A stretch of DNA of 64,000 bases from Macrophomina tecta (lineage: Eukaryota; Ascomycota; Dothideomycetes; Botryosphaeriales; Botryosphaeriaceae). The DNA is taken from positions 496,001-560,000 of the forward strand of contig JAKSGN010000012.1 in assembly GCA_024180945.1 (NCBI GenBank). The letters run 5' to 3'. Shown here in pieces: positions 29,146 through 39,335 of the stretch. Positions within the stretch are counted from its first letter, which is position 1. Every line of letters starts with the position of its first letter. The translations under genes and the position numbers were made by a program. The notes below the pieces were generated by a model that ran no database searches, was not told the origin of the DNA, and was given only the letters and a program-made list of their open reading frames with translations.

Positions 29146-31683
29146 TCTCCCCGGCCGAAGCCGTCCGCCAGCACGTCCGCCGGCACGTCCGCTGGCACCT
29201 CCTTTAGGTTTAGCGCTTGCCTAATTAATCTTATCGTTTATCTTCAACTCCACAACACCTCGTCGCTCATGAACGCGCCGCCCTTCTGCAACCAACCTTC
29301 TATACCCTAACCATGCCAGCCACGCGCTTGAATCGTCGTGTCTCATCGCGAGCAGGCACAAAGCGACCCGCTGAAGACCTTCCGACACCTCCCGCGACGC
29401 AAGACAGCCAAATACCCGTCCCAGTGCCAAGGAAACGTGGTCGCCCGCGCAAGCAGCCCGACAAGCAGCCTGACTCGCAGCAGTTCACAGACGACACAGC
29501 TACCCAGCCCTCGCAGCAGCAGCCGTCGCAGCAGCAGCAACCGTCGCAGCAGCCAGTCCTTCGCGAGAATCCTTTCAAGACGAACCGCCGCGCCGCTGCT
29601 CATGACGCAATCGCCTGGAACGAGCCCCCAGCTGGCTTTCACAAGCTCGACGTCCCTCGCCGCGAGCCCCAGCTGCACCTGCCCGACGATTTCGACAACA
29701 ACGACGGCGACGCCTGGCCCAGCGCGGCTGCCTTCTTCGACCTGTATTTCCCTCACTGGCTGCTCGAAGAGATCTGCGACAACACCAACGAATATTGGCG
29801 GTTGAACGCGCCTGAAGGACGCCTGCGCGTGCGAGCCTGGACTGACACCTCTGTGGGTGAGTTGTACGGTTTTATAGCCGTACAGGTACTCATGGGTCTC
29901 GTTGGCCACGAGCACTACGAGCAATTTTGGACAAAGGGAGACAGAAATTACTATAAGATGATCCAGCTGGCCCTCTCGATCCGCCGCTACGAGCTCCTGC
30001 AGCAGTATTTTCATATTGATCCGCCAAACGACTCTCATGAAGGCCAGCCAGAGGACATTCCAGCCGAAGCCGCCTACCGTAGCACGCCTGAGAGACTCAA
30101 GGTGTCGCGCCTAGAGGGTCATATCAAAGGGATAACGCAGCGAGTCTTCACCCCCGGCTCTGAGCTTGCTATTGACGAGATGACCAGCTCTTTACAGGTC
30201 GCTCAATGTACATCATGGTGCTACCTAATAAGCCTGCCGGCGAGGGCTTCAAGATGCACGCAATCGCTGACAGCACAACTAATATTATCTTGGACTGGCG
30301 CTACGTCGAACGACGAGCTGGCGTTATAGACGTCGATCCTTATTGGACTCGATATCCTCACCGCTTCGCTGGTAGTAAGGCAATCGTTCTCGACCTTGCA
30401 AGCCACCTTCCTCGCGTCGGCAACAGCAGTGACAGCAGCGGCGACTATTGCATCTACCTGGATAACTTCTACACCTCTAAGGACCTCTACAAGACGCTGA
30501 GGAGCGAGGGTATTGGCGCACACGGTACAGCGAAGACTAGCCAGGGCTCGGGCGTCCACCTGGAGCTCGCGGCGCTCAAGGACGGGCGCAAGCCAATGCT
30601 TGGCTGGGGGTCCTTCAAGGCAACACACGATAACGAGGTTATGCAGGTGTGCTGGCAAGATTCGGTACCAACTTTATTTGTGAGCACCGTGGATGACGCT
30701 ACAACGACTGTTAAGAAGGACCGCTGGCGTCCGCCTAAGGCCTTGAGCAAGGCGGCAATTAACGACTGGGAGCGTCAAGGCGAGCCCGCCTCGAATCGAC
30801 TCGGTCATCGGCGTGTGTATCTACCTAGCTTTGCGAACAACTACAACCATAATATGAACGCAGTTGACGTCAATAATCAGCTACGCGATCAGTACACAAC
30901 AAGGCGACCTCATTGGCGCGGCTGGAAGGTAAGTGGGGCAGGTAGCCGCAAGGTCGCTGGGCGCGACTTATGAGCCACGGCCGGTACCAAAGCCTCGACG
31001 CGAGTCATGCGTTCTCATTGCGTTCCCAGCGATTGCAGGTGATAAATATATGGAGAGGCACGAGAAACAGCTAATTCGCATGACTTACAGGCACTCTGAC
31101 ACCTATTACTTGACCTTGCGATTACCAACTCTTTCAAGCTTCAACGGCTATACTTCTCACGCGTTCCTCTGCCGCACCCAGCACCGCTACCCGAGCCGAA
31201 TATGAAACAGTTTCGCGAGCAGCTAGTGCATGAGCTGTTACAACGGGTCGAGAGGACGTACCAAAGGCACTGCTGGCGCAAGCCAACGCTCTCTGAGCTT
31301 ATAAGCGCGTCGGACCCACAGGTACACGTACGCGGCAGAAGACCCGAGAGTACCTGCTGCGCTTGTGTCGCTCACAAGCGACAGGCAGTCCCAAGGCAGT
31401 GCCTGCGCCGCGAGGGTCTAGTGTCGCATCGCACGCAGCAGCAACGGGATAATGGCAGGCCGCCGCGGACCTCTTACGCCTGTGCAGTGTGTGACATTAA
31501 CTTGTGCCCAACAGACACGTGCTGGAAAGATCACTTAAGGGCTGTGACAGAGAAAAGGGCTCAACTAGGGTAGTAGTTAGTTCAAATGCACTTGTCTGAA
31601 TCGGGTAAGCTACGATAAGCTCGTAGTCACGTGTTTGCGGACGTGCTGGCGGACGTGCTGGCGGACGGCTTCGGCCGGGGAGA
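29146..31683 (+). mobile_element. piggyBac-like element with 47-bp TIRs and TA flanks
   Basis: Inverted repeats of 47 bp with one mismatch start TCTCCCCGGCCGAAGCCG and bound a 2538-bp element. Each end contains the 12-mer CGTCCGCCRGCA in tandem (three at left, 29162-29197). The direct flanks are TA (29144-29145, 31684-31685), not the TTAA expected for piggyBac. It carries one transposase gene and sits in the N-terminal coding part of the 28-kb pogo gene. Confidence 0.75.
29313..31573 (+). pseudogene. piggyBac-type transposase (DDE_Tnp_1_7), frameshift and one stop
   Basis: Starts at ATG 29313 with a basic Gln/Pro-rich N-terminus containing RKRGRPRKQ. Family blocks: FFDLYFPHWLLEEICDNTN, then IDEMTSS (first Asp), YLDNFYTS (second Asp) and NAVDVNNQLRDQY (third). 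One base is missing near 30193-30196, between SS and TGRSMYIMVLPNKP. A 162-bp intron (30929-31090, GTAAGT..TTACAG) follows RRPHWRGWK. The next exon reads AL-stop-HLLLDLAITNSFKL, where TGA at 31097 replaces an expected TGG. The C-terminal zinc-type end has CAC..C and CAVCDINLC. Two clear lesions make it non-functional. Confidence 0.83.
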
Positions 31684-32220
31684 TAGCTTCCGTTACGTCC
31701 CCTAACAGTCATAAAGCCACCACCGCTAATACCTAAGTCCGTCGAGTAAACGGAGCAATAATCTTTCACGCACAGCAAAACTAACTCGAGCAGTCCATGC
31801 TAAAAACACCAATGCAGAGCGTGGTATCAACGAGGAAATTAGCGGCGCTACTGCCGGCGTTAAGTTGGTCGGTGCCGATAGTGCTGCATTCCAAGCTCGC
31901 CGAAGCAACAGCGCCAAGTTGCGGCTTGGTCGACTCGAACTAGCCCTAGGCTTCGATTGGGTTTTACGCTCGAAGTTCAAAGTTTAAATCCTTAGAGACA
32001 GCGGGCACAAGTGTTTCCGTTGTCATCCACCGGCAAAAGTTGCACCCCCCAAATATCCTTTGCGGGTGTTTCCGACATTATCCGGCATGTAAATTCACGT
32101 GCGCGAAGAACTGGTGAGGGCTCTTGAATACTTAAACTTACCGCCTCTGCCAGTTTCTTTGGTATCAAATTCGCTCACTGTTGTCCTGATTGGAATCCTC
32201 GGTTCCAACGAATACTCAGT
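31684..32220. other. Flank of the piggyBac-like element; possible lost N-terminus of the 28-kb pogo gene; hydrolase 5' region
   Basis: Directly right of the element a minus-strand frame (FMTVRGRNGSY, about 31690-31730) would join to KGKTTSNHEA of the pogo gene if the element were removed; this is tentative. Sequence near 31800-31985 holds a 60-codon open plus-strand stretch with no family recognised. About 32000-32220 is the likely promoter of the hydrolase. Confidence 0.35.
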
Positions 32221-33529
32221 ATGACCCCGAAATACGTAAAACGCGTCCACACAATCCCAGCCAGTCATCCCCGCCATCCGTCCACTGTCGTCTCACCCGA
32301 CACTGAGCTCAAACTCGTGGTGGATGATTACACCATTCCCACGGCACCAGATGAGGGCTACACGCTTGTTTTCACGCACGGTGTCTCATTCAATAGGGCA
32401 ATGTGGGAGATGATTATCAGAAAACTTCTGGATAAGCCTGAAATCTCTTCTCATATCAAGCGCGTACTTGCCCTGGATGCTGTGAATCATGGCGACAGTG
32501 CCCTCGTGAACACCGGAAAGCTGGCAAAGGATAAAAGTATGAATGAACGCTCATAAAATGAGAGACCTTACTGATGGAAGCTCGAAAGCATTCTGGCTTG
32601 ATCATTCAAAGGACATCCTAAAGGTTCTGGAATACTTCCGCGTAGGACCGCGCGCAATTGGTATTGGGCATTCTTTTGGCGGTGGAACACTGTGAGTACT
32701 AGCAATACGAACTAATGCACACGGAAAAAGCCGAAGCCTGCGGGCTCGACTGACGAGCTGCAGGTCTCATGCTGCACTGATGGCTCCTTCCGCATTCACG
32801 GCCACTATCCTCATAGAGCCTATCATATTCCAGTTTGCCGGACGAAACCAAATCATTGCTAACAAAACCTTAAAAAAGCCTGATAAATGGGCGAGCTATG
32901 AAGAAGCCAGAGAAGCTATGATGAGTAATAAAGTAATGTCGACCTGGCACCCTGAACAACTCCAAAAATACATCGTGAGTAAGGCAAGGCCAATTTCTAA
33001 GGTATCGGTGTTGATTCTCCTTTCCTGAGCAGGACACCGGGATACATGAAGTAGAATGCGAAAGTGGAACCTATTGGACATTGAAAGCCACAAAAGAACA
33101 GGAAGCGGTAAGCATGGATTGGGAGCTTTGATCTCTACCTCGCTAATTCCAGGCCAGGGAGTCTATTTTTCTGCACCAATCCCCGAGCTCCCTGATCTCT
33201 TGGCAAAAAGTCGTCAACCGCATTATTACCTTCTCGGTCAAAAGAGCATAGTATTGTCAGTCGCGCGTATCCAGAGCATGATAATATCATTAGCTGAACT
33301 ACGGTAGCACTCTTGAGGATCGAGCTGTGATCAAAAAGATCTCGAATAGCCCTGGATGGGTGAAAATACTCCCAGGCGTTGGCCATCTCGTAAGTTACGC
33401 ACTCTACTGTAGCGCGTGCTCCTGACTCAAGGATCACAGATTCCTATGACGCACCCAAATCTTCTGGTTGAGGAGCTTGCAGCCATAATGATCGAAAATA
33501 TCAGACCTCACAAAAGCGCGAAGTTATAA
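32221..33529 (+). CDS. Alpha/beta-hydrolase, Lpx1-like, with C-terminal peroxisomal signal (seven exons)
   Basis: Exons 32221-32536, 32589-32691, 32764-32974, 33033-33107, 33158-33250, 33294-33389 and 33440-33529 join in frame to 327 residues; the six introns are 43-72 bp with GT..AG ends. The oxyanion-side motif FTHGVSFNRAMW lies near 51-62, the nucleophile elbow GHSFGGG near 132-138 (Ser about 134), and the catalytic-His segment GVGHLIPMTHP near 294-304. The protein ends in AKL, a PTS1-type peroxisomal signal. The family includes yeast peroxisomal lipase Lpx1 and the peroxisomal hydrolases of Alternaria host-toxin loci (AKT2 type); membership in a toxin pathway is not shown here. Intron 5 (33251-33293) is the least certain splice. 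Confidence 0.85.
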
Positions 33530-34254
33530 GGTTGCGGAGATGGAAAAGCCGTGAGAGAGTAGGCCAAATGCAGAAACACATACTCGCCTGGTCTCTTGAA
33601 TATTTGGATTCGAAAACAGAGGGCGAAACAGGCACAATGGGTTGAGATAGGCCGGAGAGAAAAGTAGGATGGTTCTTATAGGCGGCAAATGGCATGAGCA
33701 AAGCGTTTGGCCTGAACCGATGGTGGAGCAAAACTCAGACGTGATTTACCGTCAACGACTTTACGAATGAAGTTTTGGTGAGGTATACGCTAAGAGATGC
33801 CTAAGAGCGTGGGAAATGATTAACTAGACGGTACGACATAAGTTTAAGCACAGGTAACGTACTTTAAAAAGAAGACCCGCAGCTTACTTGCGACAGTAAT
33901 ATAGACGTGCAGAACGGTAGGGGCAAAAAGTTTAAGCCGGACCAGATAATACTGTCTCAAGGCAGACTCATCAATCTAAGAGCCAGTTGGCATTAAATAG
34001 CGATGGGCTGCTGTGCCGCTTCATGGCGTCTCCGTCTGCGCCGCAAGTTATCTGGCCAACTGCCAACCAACTCGTTGGCGGATCCATCCACGACGGCATT
34101 GTAATACATTCGTTTGGAAAAGTAGCGTCGTTATTTCCAGCCACGAGGCTGCGATGACCATCAATATAGGAGAGACATAACTTTCCATCCAGCCCTTATA
34201 AGACCTTAATCACCTAAGGTACACTTCTGCGTCATTTAATAGTCCAGTCGGCGG
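33530..34254. other. Hydrolase 3' flank; no gene seen
   Basis: No sustained ORF with recognisable domains on either strand and no terminal repeats identified. Confidence 0.45.
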
Positions 34255-34395
34255 AACGAAGATGGTGGGGACAGACAGGCGATCGTTGGCGCGTCGAGAT
34301 GCACTGCGCGCTTCGAGGCCCGGCAAACTGACTATTACGCCGAATAGGCAACGAAAGGCTCGCGTGACCACCGTGCCCGACCTGATTGACTCTCG
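34255..34395 (+). pseudogene. Diverged fragment of LINE ORF1 (LINE-2/3 family)
   Basis: Aligns with the first 45 or so codons of LINE-2 ORF1 (GACGAAGATGGTGGGG.., GTTGGCGCGTCG.., AGGGCTCGCG..) with many substitutions and short gaps. Neither start codon nor downstream ORF is kept. The fragment ends near a CTTGCTCGG. Confidence 0.7.
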
Positions 34396-34512
34396 ACTTG
34401 CTCGGTCTTTATTTCTCTACCCTATTGCTAGAATGTTCTAGCGCATCCTATACGAATATTGATGATGGAGCAGAAAAGTGAGGAGTTGGAGCAGAACGTA
34501 AAGTCCGTTGAT

Positions 34513-34559
34513 GATGATGATGATGATGATGATTCATACACCCCGCCGGCCTCCACGGG
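34513..34559 (-). mobile_element. 47-bp LINE 3'-terminal remnant with its own 12-bp target duplication
   Basis: Only the tail (TCA)n and the last 26 bp before it (GGTGTATGAATC.. on the minus strand, as in LINE-1 and LINE-3) are present. AAGTCCGTTGAT is repeated on both sides (34501-34512 and 34560-34571), so this is an extremely 5'-truncated insertion and not a deletion relic. Confidence 0.8.
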
Positions 34560-34571
34560 AAGTCCGTTGAT

Positions 34572-35414
34572 TAGACAAGTAGTGGGTCGTGCTTTGAGTT
34601 AAGGCTTGTCATTTCTGTCTTGGCAATTTTCAGGGTTTCCGCGATCCCCGCAGAACTCGCCCCGCTCACCGTCTTCCTCAACGCGGTCCATCGTGCAGCT
34701 CATCGTACAGGACCTACGATTTCGCGCCTAGCCTGCACATAATCACCAGCATGCCCCCTTCTGGCTATATTCCTAAAGACTGTTAATAGACCGAGCGAGC
34801 TACGTGAGAAGGTAGCAGTCTCACCTCACTGGAAAACTTTCCTGTACGGCTCACCACCTTACACTCCGTTTCTCTTCCGCTTCCGGTTGGGACAAATTAC
34901 TTCCAACTGCTAATAAGCCTCCCTTCGCCCTCACCTCCGCCCATTTGTAGATTTAACCATATATCTCTGATGACTGACTAAGACCGTGGTGTATTTGATA
35001 TCCCCTCGCGACCTTCGAATTCGACCCTCGAGAATCGCGCCAAGACCGGTACCGCTTGAAAGCGCTCGACTCCCTTAGCTAGAATCCAGAATTCTAGCAT
35101 CGTAGACGTACGCGCTATTGCGTGATACGAAGAGAGAGAGGTGATCGGGTAGATCTCAACCTACTTCAGCCTCCGCAACCCCACCATACTACCAGAGCTA
35201 GCCAAAATCGTACTGCACGTAAAGTACGAGTAGAGAGCACCCCAAAGAATATTGGGTCAAAAGTGCATCGCCACTAGACTTCCCGCCAACGAGTAATTGA
35301 ACACTCTCCTCCGGTGGAGTCTCTCTTACAGCCAAACGCTAAAGAGATTTCGACTCCTGGTCAAAGCTCAACACACGGGCCTCCGCCAAGCACTCCCTGG
35401 GCCCTTCCAACCTA
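34572..35414. other. Unassigned sequence before LINE-4 ORF1
   Basis: Probably includes the LINE-4 5' UTR near its right end; where that UTR begins is not visible. No other feature recognised. Confidence 0.4.
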
Positions 35415-36812
35415 ATGGACCAACCCGACCCTCTCCCAGACGGGGACACGGAGTGGGGGCCTATTATACTAGGCTCTCCTATTCCCTCTAGACGTTCAAC
35501 ACCTGAGCGAGAATACCAGGAAAACCTCTCTGGACAAACCCCTACCAACCATGAGAAACCCATGACACCAGCTACGATCATCGAGATTGAGGATACTGAG
35601 ATGGATAACGGGACCTCATTCGAGACACCTACTGAGCCCCTCCCATGTACCATTAACGGGGATCGGGCAACACAAGAGACGCTCACATCCCTAGGCCTCT
35701 CAGCCTCTACCTTTGCAAACGTCCTCCCCGCCTCTAGGGGAAGAAAAGATATCCACCTCCGGAAAAAGCCCCTTATCTCTCGTCGTAGGTTCGAAAAAGG
35801 AGCTATCTTTGCTACTACAAAAGAGGCTCTCGAAGCCGGTCTAGACTGCCTTATTAAGGCGGCTGATCTGGAAGAGGACCGTGAAACGAGCCTCGAGATT
35901 CTCGACCTCCTCAACATCTACCGGGAATACACTGAGAAAGGTACACTCAACCGGTCAAAGTCAGCCCTGGCCACGCAGGTCAGATCGCTGGAAAACACCT
36001 CCCGCGCCCTTGCCAATAGATCCAAGGAGCTCACAAAGCTTGCTACCAATGCAGCTAAGCCTACCGATCCCCCCACTCTCCCACGCGCAGATGCTACCAC
36101 CCAGCCTGATACAGGCAACTCCCAAGTCAACTACGCATCTATCGCCGCCGCAGGTAGCGAAAAGTGGACCACAATCGCAAGAAAAACTCCCCCAAAGCCC
36201 TCCCCTCCGGCAATCCTAGCTACAGTCAAGCCAAAGACTACTAGGCAGGTTATTTTCCGCCCAATAAACCTACCGGCAAAGACCTCATCTTTTACCATGA
36301 GGAATTCCTTTAACAAGGCATTTTCTACAGCCTATCCAAAGAAACCAACTGTGATTGCGGCAGCTTCTCTCTCTGAGAAAGGGAACCTTGTGCTAACGGT
36401 TACCGAGAACTACTCTACTGAGTTCCTTCACCGGAACAAAGCCATCGTAGACTCAGTCATGCCAACGGCCTCCATCCTTGAGAATAAACCGTGGTATAAG
36501 GTTGCTGTTCATGGAATCCCCACTGCTGACCTCCAGGAATACTCCCGGGAGGATTTCTCCTCTCTAGTCAAGGAGGAGATCAAAACCTTCAACACAGGTC
36601 TGACAGCTGTTGGAAATCCGTTCTGGCTTACGCCAGAAGTCAAACGAGCCACCCAAAGGGGCGGCTCAATTGTAATTGCCTTTGAGTCCGAAGAGGAAGG
36701 TCGTCGAGCCATCTCTAAGCGGCTACTACTCTTCGGAGTGAGCTGTAAGGCTGAGAAGCTACGCGCGTCAAAGACGGCCTATAAACCCCGTAATCAGACA
36801 CCACCTCTATGA
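35415..36812 (+). CDS. LINE-4 ORF1, gag-like protein without visible zinc knuckle
   Basis: 465 residues from ATG 35415, open throughout. The N-terminus is Pro/Thr/Ser-rich. A coiled-coil-like segment with repeated Leu (SLENTSRALANRSKELTKL region) lies near residue 195. The C-terminal third contains a gag/RRM-like portion (ENKPWYKVAVHGIP, VNPFWLTPE-type). It lacks the Cys knuckles of the other ORF1 proteins here and so belongs to a different LINE family. It ends in CTATGA; the ATGA overlaps the ORF2 start. Confidence 0.8.
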   Translation: MDQPDPLPDGDTEWGPIILGSPIPSRRSTPEREYQENLSGQTPTNHEKPMTPATIIEIEDTEMDNGTSFETPTEPLPCTINGDRATQETLTSLGLSASTFANVLPASRGRKDIHLRKKPLISRRRFEKGAIFATTKEALEAGLDCLIKAADLEEDRETSLEILDLLNIYREYTEKGTLNRSKSALATQVRSLENTSRALANRSKELTKLATNAAKPTDPPTLPRADATTQPDTGNSQVNYASIAAAGSEKWTTIARKTPPKPSPPAILATVKPKTTRQVIFRPINLPAKTSSFTMRNSFNKAFSTAYPKKPTVIAAASLSEKGNLVLTVTENYSTEFLHRNKAIVDSVMPTASILENKPWYKVAVHGIPTADLQEYSREDFSSLVKEEIKTFNTGLTAVGNPFWLTPEVKRATQRGGSIVIAFESEEEGRRAISKRLLLFGVSCKAEKLRASKTAYKPRNQTPPL

Positions 36813-38020
36813 AATCCATTAGGGTACTACAAGCCAACGTAAATAGGAACAGCCAGGCTACCGAGGCCATTCTGAACTACGCAGTAGAGATGGAGATTAA
36901 CCTGATTCTTATTCAAGAACCCTGGATAATACTCTCCCCTAGTCCCTCCGAAAACCGCTCCATCAACCACCCCTCTTTCGGACAAATTCTCCCGGTTACT
37001 TCTCCTGGTCTAAGGCCGCGAACGTTAGTCTACATCTCCCGCTTTCTCCAGGGAGTACAGGTTAACTACAAGGCTGATCTCTTTGCCAGTCCTGACATTA
37101 TGCTGCTAGAGATAGAACAGCGGAACTCAAAATTCCAGCTCCTGAACCTCTACAACCAAGTAGACCAAGAGGAAACAAGATCTCCCTATACTATAGAACG
37201 CGTCCTTGGTTACTGCGGCATAACTACACCAACTATCATAGCCGGAGACTTCAACACACACCATCCGTGGTGGGATCCACGGTCCAGCCCAGATAGTAGA
37301 GCTCCACGGCTCATTCAATGGATCGAAGACAACAACCTCAGTTTACTTAACGAGATCGGAGTGGGCACCTTCTACCGTCCCCACCTCAGCAGAGAAACTA
37401 CTATCGATCTTACGCTAGCCTCTATGGAAATAGCAAAGAGAGTAACAGGGTGGGAGGTCATTCGAGATCTTGGCTCCGACCACCATGCTATCTTCTTCGC
37501 CATAAACCCGACGGAGCCCGCAGCAGACTCTCCAGCCACAACGACCGCCAGGTTCAACACTAGAAAGGCCGACTGGCCTAAGTTCCGAGAAACATTCAGC
37601 GATGAGATGAGAGATACTCTATCGTCTATCCTCCAAGAGGTGGAGAAACTCGACCCTCTTACTCTTACTCAGAATATAGTAAAAGGTAGCACGCTCTCAG
37701 TCCCCGCACTTGACAATCTTGGGAGTAGCTTAACACAGGCTATAACTAACGCAGCGGAACTTACCATACCAAGACTCAAACTTGGGCCGCGTTCAAAGCC
37801 ATGGTGGACTAAGGAGCTCACAGCACTACGGTTAGAGCTAGGACGAACGGCACGTGCCAACCGACGCACCCCCACAGCGGCCAACACAAAAGCATATTTA
37901 GAATATAAAGAACCGCCGAAGACACTCTGCCCTGTCCTTAGGATCCGGGGAAGTAAGCCATCAACCAGACCATACACTCGTTTAGCAAGCTCGATTGCCC
38001 GCAACCACGAACAACTTTGA
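36809..38020 (+). CDS. LINE-4 ORF2, endonuclease domain only (truncated)
   Basis: 403 residues, of which the first 230 or so form an endonuclease-type domain with LQANVNRNS, LILIQEPW (catalytic Glu), IAGDFNTHHPWWD, TIDLTLAS and LGSDHHAIF all intact. The linker (SKPWWTKELTALRLELGRTAR) before RT follows. The reading frame then degenerates and is replaced by the 5' end of LINE-2 at about 38007; RT and RNase H are absent. Start ATG overlaps the ORF1 stop (ATGA, 36809-36812). Confidence 0.82.
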   Translation: MKSIRVLQANVNRNSQATEAILNYAVEMEINLILIQEPWIILSPSPSENRSINHPSFGQILPVTSPGLRPRTLVYISRFLQGVQVNYKADLFASPDIMLLEIEQRNSKFQLLNLYNQVDQEETRSPYTIERVLGYCGITTPTIIAGDFNTHHPWWDPRSSPDSRAPRLIQWIEDNNLSLLNEIGVGTFYRPHLSRETTIDLTLASMEIAKRVTGWEVIRDLGSDHHAIFFAINPTEPAADSPATTTARFNTRKADWPKFRETFSDEMRDTLSSILQEVEKLDPLTLTQNIVKGSTLSVPALDNLGSSLTQAITNAAELTIPRLKLGPRSKPWWTKELTALRLELGRTARANRRTPTAANTKAYLEYKEPPKTLCPVLRIRGSKPSTRPYTRLASSIARNHEQL

Positions 38021-38048
38021 GCGCGAATTCGAATTTCTCGGCCCTACA

Positions 38049-39335
38049 ATGTCTGCGGACGAAGATGGTGGGGGCGGATACGCGACCGTTGGCGCGTCGC
38101 GACGCGCTGCGCGCCTTCAGGAACGCCCCGACTATCGTGCCCTCCATACCGGGAAACCAACGGGGCAGCGAAGGGCTCGCGCGACTACCGTATCCGACCC
38201 ACCTAGCGATTCTACCCTGGACGACGTTATTGGCCTGCTCAATGTCATTGTTACGCAGAATGACCGGCTTGCCGAGCGGAATGAAGAGCTTACGGAGCAG
38301 GTGGCCAGGAACGAAGACGAGATCAGGCGCCTGCGCAGCGCGCTCGAGACGTCCGAGGAAACGCAGGCCAAGATGGAGGAACGCATGGGGAAGATAGAGA
38401 AGCAGTTGGCGGCTCTCGTAGAGTCGACGCGCAGGAACCTAAGCTCGCAGTCCCAGATCAACGCCACGTACGCGAACGTGCTCCGAGGAGGTCCGCCGAC
38501 ACCAGCAAATACCAGCCCGTCGTCCATCGCCGCTGTCCCAGTGCGCACGAACCACGCGATTGTCCCTAAGGCTCAGATGATGCCGCCCGCGATCGAGCTC
38601 GATCTCACCAACGCCAACGTCGAGACCGCAAGCCCTGGGGATGTTCGCGCGCGGCTGCAGACAGCGCTAGAGAATCAAGAAGCCACAAAGGAGGTCAAGT
38701 GCTGCGGAATCACAAGGAACCCGAACGAAGCGGCCAAGGTTCGCGTTTTCTTTAGGACGGAAGAGGACGAAGAGCTCGTCAGGTCGAACCTCGGATGGCT
38801 GGAGACGGCCTTCCGTGGAGCGAGGATCCGGGGTCGCCAGTGGCACCCAGTCAAGGTAGACAATGTCAACAAGCTAGCCATTCTGAACGATGACCGCACT
38901 ACGGTGCGCGCCGATGCATGCGAGAAGATTGGCACCGAGAACGACGTCGAAGTAACGCAGGTCCGTTGGCTGAGCAAGCCAAGCAGCCGCCTCTACGGGT
39001 CGGCGGTGATTTACCTTGCTAAGAAGAGCGAGGCCGACTCACTCCTTGCCAGGAGAGTGATCGATGTAGGCGGAGAGGCGGCGTATACTAATGTGTTTGA
39101 ACACCGCCCGCGTCCAAGACGCTGCTTTAAGTGCCAGAGCTACGACCATCTGCAGTTCCGCTGCCGAGGAGAAGAACGATGCGCGAAATGCGCAGGCGTC
39201 GGCCACAGGGAGGACGGCTGCTCGTCGACGACGGTAAAGTGCGCCGCTTGCGGCGGTCCGCATAGGGCAGACTACAGAGGCTGCCCAGAGTATGACAAGC
39301 TCTTGCGCGAAATGCTTCACCAGCGTAATGAGTAG
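38049..39335 (+). CDS. LINE-2 ORF1, gag-like protein, intact
   Basis: 428 residues from ATG 38049 (MSADEDGGGG). A coiled-coil region with repeated NDRLAERNEEL and ETQAKMEERMGKIEKQLA lies near residues 75-130. The C-terminal knuckles are CFKCQSYDHLQFRC, CAKCAGVGHREDGC and CAACGGPHRADYRGC. The same architecture as LINE-1 ORF1, with moderate identity. The stop overlaps the ORF2 start: ATGAGTAG at 39328-39335. Confidence 0.88.
   Translation: MSADEDGGGGYATVGASRRAARLQERPDYRALHTGKPTGQRRARATTVSDPPSDSTLDDVIGLLNVIVTQNDRLAERNEELTEQVARNEDEIRRLRSALETSEETQAKMEERMGKIEKQLAALVESTRRNLSSQSQINATYANVLRGGPPTPANTSPSSIAAVPVRTNHAIVPKAQMMPPAIELDLTNANVETASPGDVRARLQTALENQEATKEVKCCGITRNPNEAAKVRVFFRTEEDEELVRSNLGWLETAFRGARIRGRQWHPVKVDNVNKLAILNDDRTTVRADACEKIGTENDVEVTQVRWLSKPSSRLYGSAVIYLAKKSEADSLLARRVIDVGGEAAYTNVFEHRPRPRRCFKCQSYDHLQFRCRGEERCAKCAGVGHREDGCSSTTVKCAACGGPHRADYRGCPEYDKLLREMLHQRNE

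Noticed and set aside
29150..29198. N-terminal codons (ADVPADVLADG) as part of the 28-kb pogo transposase
   Set aside because: This sequence is the terminal repeat of the piggyBac-like element and recurs inverted at its other end; it is not pogo coding sequence.
33530..33730. A further exon or gene on the minus strand after the hydrolase
   Set aside because: The ORF there has no domain or plausible splice partner, and the hydrolase already ends with a natural stop after AKL.
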